This document shows, piece by piece, positions 1 through 6,224 of a DNA stretch of 12,634 bases (the stretch's first letter is position 1; each line of letters begins with the position of its first letter). The DNA comes from Candidatus Parcubacteria bacterium. Lineage in GTDB: Bacteria > Patescibacteriota > Minisyncoccia > Phycocordibacterales > Phycocordibacteraceae. Position numbers and translations under genes: made by a program. The notes under the pieces were generated by a model. It worked only from the letters and a program-made list of their open reading frames with translations, made no database searches and had not been told where the DNA came from. The DNA is taken from NCBI GenBank assembly GCA_027310925.1, contig DAICZX010000081.1:1-12634 (forward strand). Direction: 5' to 3'.

Positions 1-174
1 GTTGCAGGCACGTTTATTTTCGGGATATCGGCCGTCGATCACTATCGCGAAGGAATGAGTGTCTTCAATCCATCTTTCACTTATATCGAAGCGCTCGCCC
101 TCCTCTCTCTCACAGCTCTTTATTTTACCGTGCGCACTATACGCGGATTTCGTTTGCGTCAAAATCTTTCCTAA
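1..174 (+). CDS. C-terminal fragment of a membrane protein (5' end outside window)
   Basis: Frame 1 is open from the first base to a TAA at 172-174 and gives the last 57 residues of a protein whose start lies upstream of the window. The fragment has a hydrophobic stretch around residues 28-45 (YIEALALLSLTALYFTV), followed by a short basic tail rich in Arg (RTIRGFRLRQ). This looks like a final transmembrane helix with a positively charged cytoplasmic end. I do not recognise the family from this much sequence. The next gene starts 9 bases after the stop, so the two may be co-transcribed. The reading frame is well supported by composition, but the function is unknown. Confidence 0.6.
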   Translation, partial: VAGTFIFGISAVDHYREGMSVFNPSFTYIEALALLSLTALYFTVRTIRGFRLRQNLS

Positions 175-183
175 ACTTACCGC

Positions 184-414
184 ATGTCAATTCAAAATTT
201 CCTTCTTAATCGATATGCAAAGTGGAAGCTGCGGGATATGCCGGAAGCGCAACGTGAACAAATGACAGCGCTTGTTTCAAAGGACCCACAGCTTTTTAAG
301 AAAATTGGGGAGGAAATTGAACGCCGCAAGAAAGGCGGTGAAAGCGAGATGAAGGCCGCAATGGAAGTAATGAAAAAATATCGCACAGATCTCGCCAGAC
401 TTATGCAAAAATGA
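184..414 (+). CDS. Small charged helical protein, unknown function
   Basis: This 76-residue protein begins at an ATG nine bases after the preceding stop and ends at a TGA. It is rich in Lys, Arg and Glu, with many Met and no Cys, and has no signal peptide or membrane segment. The pattern from about residue 18 onward (PEAQREQMTALVSKDP, then EEIERRKKGGESEM, then a Lys/Met-rich end) suggests two or three amphipathic helices, so it is probably cytosolic. No catalytic motif is visible and I cannot assign a family. There is no Shine-Dalgarno sequence upstream. A later ATG at 238 would give a shorter form. The close spacing suggests it belongs to the same transcription unit as the membrane protein upstream. 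Confidence 0.6.
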   Translation: MSIQNFLLNRYAKWKLRDMPEAQREQMTALVSKDPQLFKKIGEEIERRKKGGESEMKAAMEVMKKYRTDLARLMQK

Positions 415-546
415 GAGGTAAGGGAGAGTCAGGCTACGTAGCTTGAATTTTGTTAAGAAACGAGCAATAGTGCTTTGATACCGTAGAAGAAATCATTGGC
501 ACCTAGTAGCAGTTGCAGGTGTTCAAATACATTCCGGTAATAACTA

Positions 547-1656
547 ATGGCTGATACAAAACTAAAGATAGGAATCGTTGGATTACCGAACGTGGGGAAA
601 TCTACGCTTTTTAATGCGCTCACAAAGGCCTCTGTACCGGCGGAAAATTATCCCTTCTGCACGATCGATCCCTCGGTTGGTGTTGTCGGCGTACCCGACG
701 CGCGGCTCGATATGCTTGCGAAATTCTCCGCGAGCGAGAAGATAATCCCGGCGGTGATAGAGTTCGTTGACATCGCGGGCTTGGTGAAGGGCGCTGCTCA
801 AGGCGAAGGATTGGGGAATCAATTCCTCGCGAACATCCGCGAAACGGATGCGATTCTGCAAGTCGTTCGTTTTTTTGACGATCCGAGCGTATTGCACGTC
901 GAGGAGGCTATCGAGCCTTATAAAGACATAGAGGTCATAAATCTCGAACTCGTGCTTGCGGATGCGGAACAGGTTAGGAAGCGTCGCGACAAGCTTGCTC
1001 GGGATATCAAAATAGGTTCCAAGGAGGCTATGGCTGAGGACGTCGCGCTCGTCAAGCTCATGCAGGGCTTCGCGGCCGGGAAACTCGCGTTTCATACTGG
1101 ACTCACCGACGATGAGAGGAAGTCTGTTGCGCATCTGAATCTTCTCACGATGAAGCCGATATTGTATGCATTGAACAAGAAAGGCGGCGGGCACAATCTC
1201 GATGAGCTCGCTGACGGCCGCGCGGCGCGCGCATACGAACTCATCCGCTCACTCGATGCGCGTTATATATTCTTGGATGCTGTGACGGAACATGAACTGA
1301 ACGATGTTGCGGATGAAGACCGCACCGGATTCCGTCAGGAACTTGGCGTGCCAGACGACGGTCTCGCTGGACTTATTCGCGGCGCGTACGATACGCTCGG
1401 CCTCATCTCATTCTTCACCACAGGCGCTGACGAGACGCGCGCATGGACGATTCCCGTCGGCAGTACCGCTCCCACTGCGGGTGCTGCAATCCATAACGAT
1501 TTTGCAGAAAAATTCATTCGTGCAGAGGTCATCACTACGAACGACCTTCTTTCTGCTGGCAGTTGGGTCGCTGCACGCGAAACCGCGAAGGTCCGTACCG
1601 AAGGGAAAAATTATATTGTTAAAGATGGGGATGTCATTGTTTTCCTCCACGGTTAG
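547..1656 (+). CDS. ychF: Redox-regulated ribosome-binding ATPase/GTPase YchF (OBG family)
   Basis: YchF is a near-universal OBG-family P-loop NTPase that binds ribosomes and prefers ATP in the characterised bacterial and human members. The protein is 369 residues, close to the usual ~363. Visible motifs are the G1 P-loop GLPNVGKST (residues 12-20), the YchF signature NYPFCTIDPS just after it, the G3-type DIAGLVKGAA, and the G4 region around KPILYALNKK, where the GTPase NKxD is relaxed as expected for YchF. A central charged coiled-coil segment (ADAEQVRKRRDKLARD) and a C-terminal TGS domain (GLISFFTTGADETRAW, then a GAAIHNDFAEKFIRAEV stretch) follow. The start at 547 gives a complete N-terminus; no Shine-Dalgarno is seen. 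The preceding 132-bp gap (415-546) contains no RNA gene or convincing promoter that I can recognise. A promoter for the next gene overlaps its 3' end. Confidence 0.96.
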   Translation: MADTKLKIGIVGLPNVGKSTLFNALTKASVPAENYPFCTIDPSVGVVGVPDARLDMLAKFSASEKIIPAVIEFVDIAGLVKGAAQGEGLGNQFLANIRETDAILQVVRFFDDPSVLHVEEAIEPYKDIEVINLELVLADAEQVRKRRDKLARDIKIGSKEAMAEDVALVKLMQGFAAGKLAFHTGLTDDERKSVAHLNLLTMKPILYALNKKGGGHNLDELADGRAARAYELIRSLDARYIFLDAVTEHELNDVADEDRTGFRQELGVPDDGLAGLIRGAYDTLGLISFFTTGADETRAWTIPVGSTAPTAGAAIHNDFAEKFIRAEVITTNDLLSAGSWVAARETAKVRTEGKNYIVKDGDVIVFLHG

Positions 1657-1666
1657 TCAATATAAT
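1637..1666 (+). promoter_or_regulatory. Sigma-70-type promoter at the end of ychF
   Basis: TTGTTT (1637-1642) and a perfect TATAAT (1661-1666) are 18 bases apart. The -35 lies in the last codons of ychF and the -10 just after its stop. The expected transcription start, about 7 bases past the -10, is near 1672-1675. That is downstream of the ATG at 1665, so the promoter argues that the next protein begins at 1683 or later, with a leader of only about 8-11 bases. Confidence 0.6.
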
Positions 1667-1682
1667 GGTACCATATATTCCT

Positions 1683-2138
1683 ATGGAGTCAGCGGCACCC
1701 ATGGTATCGTCGCGTCAACCAAAATTTGTTCGTTTCGCACTTTTGCTTGGCATTGTCGTTATCCTCAATATTTTTTTCAACGCGATACTTGCGCTCGTGT
1801 ATCCAATGCCCCAATACAATAGTTACTGTCCAGTGCCACAACCGATGGCCGAAGCATCACAAGCCGAATGTCAGATGCTGTATCAAACCGCAAGTGAGCA
1901 GCACGCACTCCACGCTTTTACCCTCATGATCGGTCTTGGCATCGCTGCTCTCATCACGGGCTTTATTCCAATTGGTTCTTCGATAGTTTCTTCTGGTCTT
2001 TCGTACGGTGGCGTTTTGGCGCTCATCGTAGGTGCAGCATCTTATTGGAATATGGCGGGAAATTGGACTCGCCTCATTATCACAGCGATTGGCCTCATGA
2101 TACTACTTTATATCGGTTGGCGTCGTTTCAGTGATTAG
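1683..2138 (+). CDS. Four-helix membrane protein with an extracytoplasmic Cys pair, CPR-type hypothetical
   Basis: The protein is 151 residues from the ATG at 1683. An in-frame ATG at 1665 overlaps the -10 box and would be missing from the predicted transcript; ATG 1701 is another option. It has a short polar N-terminus, a first membrane helix (about residues 18-40), and a ~38-residue loop containing YCPVPQP and ECQMLY, with Cys at about 49 and 63 that could form a disulfide. Three more hydrophobic segments follow at about 78-98, 105-121 and 131-146, ending in a basic GWRRF tail. The layout resembles a small hypothetical membrane family I associate with Parcubacteria; this is recollection, not a search. 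No enzymatic motif is visible. It sits between ychF and leuS with its own promoter, so it may be expressed independently of ychF. Confidence 0.8.
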   Translation: MESAAPMVSSRQPKFVRFALLLGIVVILNIFFNAILALVYPMPQYNSYCPVPQPMAEASQAECQMLYQTASEQHALHAFTLMIGLGIAALITGFIPIGSSIVSSGLSYGGVLALIVGAASYWNMAGNWTRLIITAIGLMILLYIGWRRFSD

Positions 2139-2181
2139 CGGCTTGATTCCCATGGCATGGAGAGATTAGGTTTTAGCAAAT

Positions 2182-5019
2182 ATGGCTTACGATCATAAAG
2201 AAATTGAAAAAAAGGCTAAAGAGAAATGGGCAACCCTTGATCTTTATCACACTGACCTTTTAGAAGAATCAAAAGAACTTTACTATCTTCTCGTTGAATT
2301 CCCGTATCCTTCGGGAGATCTTCACGTCGGTCACTGGTATGCCTTTTCTGTTACTGACATTTATGCGCGGATGCTTCGCTTGCGTGGAAAGAACGTATTT
2401 TTTCCGATCGGGTTTGACGCGTTCGGGTTACCTGCCGAAAACGCTGCGATAAAGCACGGTCTCGACCCATTGGAGTGGACGTATAAAAACATAGCGCGTA
2501 TGCGTGCGCAGCTCGCTACAATGGGTGCGTCCTTCGACTGGTCTAAAGAAGTTCTTACTTGTGACCCCGGTTACTATCAATGGACGCAATGGCTTTTCGC
2601 AAAATTGTTTGAGCAGGGACTTGCCGAGCGCCGTGAAGCGGCAGTGAAATGGTGTCCCAAGGATCAGACGGTTCTCGCGAACGAACAGGTCATCGATGGG
2701 CACTGTGAGCGTTGCGGCACAGTCGTAGAGGAAAAATGGCTCACGCAATGGTTTCTTAAAATTACTGCGTATGCCGAACGGCTACTTATCGGCCTCGAAA
2801 CACTACCATGGCGTGAGGAAATCAAGGAAGCACAACGTGCGTGGATCGGCAAAAGCGAGGGTGCATACCTAGAGTTTCCAATTGCAGGACGTGATGAAAA
2901 AATCAAGGTGTTCACAACACGTCCAGAAACGGTTTTTGGTGCAACCTATGTCGTACTCGCGCCCGAACATGCCCTCGTCTCATCCCTGGCGCTCATCGGT
3001 GGTTCAAATGAAAAAAAGGTTGAGGAATACGTCAGTGTAACAGCGGGGAAGACTGAGCGGGAACGTAGTGAGAATAGGAAGAAAACTGGCGTGAGACTTG
3101 TTGGCGTCTTGGCGATTAATCCAGCGACTGGAGAAGAAGTTCCGATTTACGTTGCTGACTACGTTCTCGGTTCGTACGGCACCGGTGCGGTGATGGCAGT
3201 TCCAGCTCATGACGAACGTGATTTTGAGTTCGCCGAGAAGATGCACTTACCAATTAAACACGTGGTGCAACAGCTTTTTGTTCGTACCAGAGGTATCGAC
3301 GCGGTGCACTTGGATATGCCTCTTGAGAAACGAGCGGCGGTAGTATGCGTCATAAAGCATTGGAGCGAGGATAAGTTTCTATGTGTCAGATGGAAAAGTG
3401 TTCCTTGGCGGGGATTCGTAACCGGCGGGCTTGATGGGGAAGACATTGAGATGGCAGGGAAGAGGGAGATACAAGAGGAAACGGGTTTCAGGCACGCGCG
3501 ATTTGTGAGAAGAATCGGTGATTCAATCAGCGTTCAATTTTATCACGTCAATAAAAAAGTAAATCGCTGGGCAGAATTTCAAGGAGCCTATTTTGAACTT
3601 GAGGATGGCGAACAAGATGAGGTTTCTAAAGAAGAAAGAACGATACATGATATTGAATGGGTATCTCGTGAAGAGGTTGAATCATTTATCACACCTCCGG
3701 ACATTAAGCTCATTTGGCAGCGGTATTCTACTGGTAATGGCGCATACACTGGGCCAGGTATCCTCATGAATTCTGCTGAGTTCAATGGTCGCAATAGTGA
3801 TGAGGCAAGATGGGATATAGTCGCTCATGTGGGTGGCAGGCGTGTGACACAATACCGTATACGTGACTGGCTCGTGAGTCGTCAGCGGTACTGGGGTTGC
3901 CCGATACCGATTGTGTATGACCCAGAAGGAAATCCCCATGTGGTTCCAGCTGAACATTTACCGTGGCTTTTGCCGACCGATGTTGATTTCAAGCCAACAG
4001 GCGAGGCACCGCTTGCATCTTCAATAGAGCTTAAGGAGCGCGTAAGGCGGATATTCGGTGATGGTTGGACACCTGAGTACGATACGCTCGATACCTTTGT
4101 AGATTCTTCCTGGTATTTCCTCCGCTATCTCGATTCGAAAGATGCGCATAAGTTTTCTGACGCTACGCTCATGAAAAAATGGTTGCCGATAAGTCGTTAC
4201 TCGGGTGGAAGCGAGCACACAACAATGCATCTTCTCTATGCACGTTTCTTTATGAAAGCGTTATACGATCTTGCGCTTGTACCAGTCGAAGAGCCGTTTA
4301 TAGAGCGTTTTAATCGCGGGCTCATCATGGGTCCTGATGGGCAAAAGATGAGTAAGTCGAAAGGGAACGTGGTGAATCCAGATGAGTTTGTACAAAAATA
4401 TGGCGCTGATGCCGTACGAATTTACCTCGCTTTTATTGGTCCATACAATGAACCTGGGAGTTATCCTTGGAGTTTGGAGGGTGTTGCTTCCATGCGTAAA
4501 TTTCTCGAACGAGTTACGAGCCTCGTTGAGAAACATTGCAAGTCCACGTTCGATGATGTTTCACATATTCTCTCACAGTCCATCGCGCGTGCACAATTAA
4601 AGATTGCCGAAGACAGTGATCGATTTAAATTTAATACGGCCATTGCGGCGTTTATGATCCTCATAAACGAGCTAGAGAAAATTCCGAGTATTCCGAAAAC
4701 CGTGCTTGCAGAACTCGTTATTATGCTTTCGCCTTTCGCGCCGCATCTCGCCGAAGACCTTTGGGAGAAACTTGGCAAGGAGGGCTCGGTGCACCAGCAG
4801 TCATGGCCTGTTATCGTGCTCGCGATTACTGCCGAACAAGAAGTTGTCGTGCAAGTGAATGGCAAAAGGCGTGGTTTACTGACGCTCGCCAAAAACATTT
4901 CCGAAGCTGAAGCAGTTGCAACAGCTCGAGCACTTCCAAACGTTGTCAATGCTCTTTTCGGTAAAGAGCCAGTGCGCATTGTGTACATACCGGGCAAGAT
5001 CATAAATCTCGTAATTTGA
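2182..5019 (+). CDS. leuS: Leucyl-tRNA synthetase with a Nudix domain inserted in the editing domain
   Basis: This class I synthetase charges tRNA-Leu with leucine. It has 945 residues. In order: the HIGH-type motif HVGH at 48-51; a Cys-rich zinc-type knuckle (KWCPKDQ, then CERCG); the CP1 editing domain with the Thr-rich TTRPETV (245-251) and HDERD (343-347); a ~150-residue insertion (about 363-516); the resumed editing and catalytic core (GAYTGPGILMNSAEFNG, then YRIRDWLVSRQRYWG); KMSKS at 722-726; the anticodon-binding helical domain; and a small C-terminal domain (VVVQVNGKRRG). The insertion carries a Nudix box ending in REIQEETGF. The leucine-specific domain that E. coli LeuRS has before KMSKS is absent: GLIMGPDGQ runs straight into KMSKS. 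Editing motifs are intact, so proofreading is probably functional. The upstream gap (2139-2181) has no clear promoter or Shine-Dalgarno. Confidence 0.97.
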   Translation: MAYDHKEIEKKAKEKWATLDLYHTDLLEESKELYYLLVEFPYPSGDLHVGHWYAFSVTDIYARMLRLRGKNVFFPIGFDAFGLPAENAAIKHGLDPLEWTYKNIARMRAQLATMGASFDWSKEVLTCDPGYYQWTQWLFAKLFEQGLAERREAAVKWCPKDQTVLANEQVIDGHCERCGTVVEEKWLTQWFLKITAYAERLLIGLETLPWREEIKEAQRAWIGKSEGAYLEFPIAGRDEKIKVFTTRPETVFGATYVVLAPEHALVSSLALIGGSNEKKVEEYVSVTAGKTERERSENRKKTGVRLVGVLAINPATGEEVPIYVADYVLGSYGTGAVMAVPAHDERDFEFAEKMHLPIKHVVQQLFVRTRGIDAVHLDMPLEKRAAVVCVIKHWSEDKFLCVRWKSVPWRGFVTGGLDGEDIEMAGKREIQEETGFRHARFVRRIGDSISVQFYHVNKKVNRWAEFQGAYFELEDGEQDEVSKEERTIHDIEWVSREEVESFITPPDIKLIWQRYSTGNGAYTGPGILMNSAEFNGRNSDEARWDIVAHVGGRRVTQYRIRDWLVSRQRYWGCPIPIVYDPEGNPHVVPAEHLPWLLPTDVDFKPTGEAPLASSIELKERVRRIFGDGWTPEYDTLDTFVDSSWYFLRYLDSKDAHKFSDATLMKKWLPISRYSGGSEHTTMHLLYARFFMKALYDLALVPVEEPFIERFNRGLIMGPDGQKMSKSKGNVVNPDEFVQKYGADAVRIYLAFIGPYNEPGSYPWSLEGVASMRKFLERVTSLVEKHCKSTFDDVSHILSQSIARAQLKIAEDSDRFKFNTAIAAFMILINELEKIPSIPKTVLAELVIMLSPFAPHLAEDLWEKLGKEGSVHQQSWPVIVLAITAEQEVVVQVNGKRRGLLTLAKNISEAEAVATARALPNVVNALFGKEPVRIVYIPGKIINLVI
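3268..3729 (+). other. Nudix-like domain inserted into the LeuRS CP1 editing domain
   Basis: This segment encodes about residues 363-516 of LeuRS. It begins after LPIKHVV and ends before NGAYTGPG, replacing a linker of roughly 15 residues in E. coli LeuRS. It reads as a compact Nudix fold: a first strand AAVVCVIKHW, a hydrophobic strand FLCVRW, then GFVTGG and the box at 415-436 (GGLDGED, then REIQEETGF at 428-436). The REUxEExGU half of the consensus is perfect. The loop between GG and the first Glu is one or two residues shorter than the GX5E consensus. The metal-binding Glu cluster (E429, E432, E433) is present, so hydrolase activity is possible, but the substrate is unknown. The reading frame is continuous. 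Confidence 0.88.
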
Positions 5020-5041
5020 AATTTCACATAATCGCGTGACT

Positions 5042-5070
5042 TTGACTATTTGAGCAGTGTTTGCTATAAA
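5042..5070 (+). promoter_or_regulatory. Strong extended -10 promoter for the sigma4/HARE gene
   Basis: TTGACT (5042-5047) is followed after exactly 17 bases by TATAAA (5065-5070), which is preceded by TGC (5062-5064), an extended -10. The expected start of transcription is about 5076-5078, only 2-4 bases before the ATG at 5080, so the mRNA would be leaderless or nearly so. It lies in the 60-bp gap after leuS. An upstream in-frame TTG at 5050 lies inside this promoter and cannot be the start if the promoter is used. Confidence 0.75.
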
Positions 5071-5079
5071 TTATACCAC

Positions 5080-6156
5080 ATGAAGAAGTCTACGAAGACA
5101 AAAGGGCACAGTGCGGTAGAGAAAACCTCTTTTTCTTTCGATAGTTCAGTACTCGTAAAGCGGCTTCTCGCGGTGGCGTCGCCACGAGCGCGCGAAGTGC
5201 TCGTTCGTCGTTTTGGATTGGGGGCAAATCCTGTTCGAGAAACACTCGAAGCAATTGGTGACCACTTCGGTATTACACGAGAGCGTGTCCGGCAAATAGA
5301 GGCATCTGGACTTGACGCCATACGTGCAAGCAGGGTTTTTAAAGAAGCGCACACCGTATTTGAAGAAATCGCACAGTACATTCGTTCACTTGGCGCCATC
5401 ATGCCTGAAGAGGCGCTCCTTACCGCATTGGGAAAGGATGAGAAAACGCGTAATAGATTTCGATTCTTTCTGATGCTCAGCTCAACATTCTTCCGTGAAC
5501 GCGAAACGAACGATTTTCTTGCACGGTGGCATGTAGATGTGGCCACAGCGAAGCATATTCACAGTGCGCTTTCAAAACTCTATGCATCACTATCCGATGA
5601 CGACGTTTTGTCCGAAGGAGAATTACTTGATCGTTTCCTTGAGGATCTTAAAGATATTAATGATTCTTACAAGAATGAGGAGATTTTGAGACGATGGCTC
5701 TCTCTTTCTAAACATATCGGTAGCAATCCGCTCGCACAGTGGGGTCGTATTTCGGCACCTGCTATCCGTATCAAGGGTATTCGTGATTACGCATATCTCG
5801 CGGTGAAGCGCCATGGTGCTCCGATGCACTTCTCTGAAGTTGCGAAGGCGATAAGTACACTCTTCTCAAAAAAAGCGCATGTTGCAACAACGCACAATGA
5901 GCTCATTAAGGACCCTCGTTTTGTACTTGTAGGCCGTGGATTATATGCGCTCACTGAATGGGGTTATAAGCCGGGTGTCGTGCGCGATGTCATTCGCGAG
6001 GCGCTTGAGAAGGAGGGTCCGATGAAGAAGGACGAGATTATCAAGCACGTGAAACGAGCACGATTTGTCAAGGACAATACAATTCTAGTTAATTTGAATG
6101 ATTCGCGTTACTTCACACGTCTCAAAGACGGCCGTTACGCAGCAGCGCAAAGATAG
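5080..6156 (+). CDS. Sigma-70 region 4-like HTH protein with a HARE-HTH domain
   Basis: This is a 358-residue cytosolic DNA-binding or RNA-polymerase-associated protein. Residues ~24-82 match sigma-70 region 4: a helix with LVKRLLAVASPRAREVLVRRFGLG, then ETLEAIGDHFGITRERVRQIE (55-74), whose second half is the sigma recognition helix. Regions 1-3 are missing. A helical middle (~90-225) of unclear function follows. Residues ~233-305 resemble a HARE-HTH winged-helix domain, the type also found in the RNA polymerase delta subunit (AYLAVKRHGAPMHFSEVAKAI, later DPRFVLVGRGLYALTEWG). A final winged-helix-like segment (REALEKEGPMKKDEII, then NDSRYFTRLKDGRYA) ends the protein. It is therefore probably a transcription regulator or accessory factor and not a full sigma factor. 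Start 5080 is chosen from the promoter. It is a single-gene unit between its promoter and a terminator. Confidence 0.85.
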   Translation: MKKSTKTKGHSAVEKTSFSFDSSVLVKRLLAVASPRAREVLVRRFGLGANPVRETLEAIGDHFGITRERVRQIEASGLDAIRASRVFKEAHTVFEEIAQYIRSLGAIMPEEALLTALGKDEKTRNRFRFFLMLSSTFFRERETNDFLARWHVDVATAKHIHSALSKLYASLSDDDVLSEGELLDRFLEDLKDINDSYKNEEILRRWLSLSKHIGSNPLAQWGRISAPAIRIKGIRDYAYLAVKRHGAPMHFSEVAKAISTLFSKKAHVATTHNELIKDPRFVLVGRGLYALTEWGYKPGVVRDVIREALEKEGPMKKDEIIKHVKRARFVKDNTILVNLNDSRYFTRLKDGRYAAAQR

Positions 6157-6160
6157 GTCT

Positions 6161-6204
6161 ATAAACAAGCGGCGTCCGTTATCTGACGGACGCCGCTTGT
6201 TTAT
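6161..6204 (+). terminator. Intrinsic terminator with a 19-bp perfect stem
   Basis: ATAAACAAGCGGCGTCCG (6161-6178) is exactly reverse-complementary to 6187-6204. T6179-A6186 adds a nineteenth pair, leaving a 6-base loop (TATCTG). The GC-rich core is flanked by A's on the 5' side and TTGTTTATT on the 3' side, so it could work in both directions. It lies 5 bases after the stop of the sigma4/HARE gene. Confidence 0.88.
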
Positions 6205-6213
6205 TGCTATACT
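6183..6213 (+). promoter_or_regulatory. Extended -10 promoter abutting the terminator hairpin
   Basis: TGCTATACT (6205-6213) is an extended -10 with hexamer TATACT (6208-6213). A possible -35, CTGACG (6183-6188), is 19 bases upstream and falls in the loop and right arm of the terminator; it is weak and long-spaced, so the extended -10 may do most of the work. The expected start is about 6219-6221, 4-6 bases before the ATG at 6225, again giving a near-leaderless transcript for the large downstream array. Confidence 0.62.
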
Positions 6214-6224
6214 TTAGGGATACC

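Noticed and set aside
475..543. Promoter candidates before ychF (TTGATA at 475, TTGCAG at 513, TAATAA at 538)
   Set aside because: None pairs with a good partner box at 16-18 bases, and TAATAA is too close to the ATG to give a transcript containing it.
583..1194. 203-codon open frame on the minus strand opposite ychF
   Set aside because: It lies wholly within the strongly supported ychF and has no recognisable domain; open antisense frames are expected from the codon bias.
1304..1822. 172-codon plus-strand open frame overlapping the ychF end and the membrane protein
   Set aside because: It is out of frame with both supported genes and has no domain or membrane pattern of its own.
2143..2172. 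TTGATT with TAGGTT as a leuS promoter, and GGAGAG at 2159 as its Shine-Dalgarno
   Set aside because: The -10 matches only three of six positions, and GGAGAG is 17 bases from the ATG.
4461..5027. 188-codon minus-strand open frame opposite the 3' end of leuS
   Set aside because: It overlaps conserved LeuRS C-terminal coding sequence, has Ser/Thr-rich low-information composition and no family resemblance.
5050..5079. TTG start that would extend the sigma4/HARE protein by 10 residues
   Set aside because: It falls between the -35 and -10 of a strong promoter, so it would not be in the transcript; ATG 5080 fits better.
6204..6224. TTG start that would extend the VirB4-N-like protein by 7 residues
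   Set aside because: It begins on the last base of the terminator stem and overlaps the -10 region; ATG 6225 fits the promoter.
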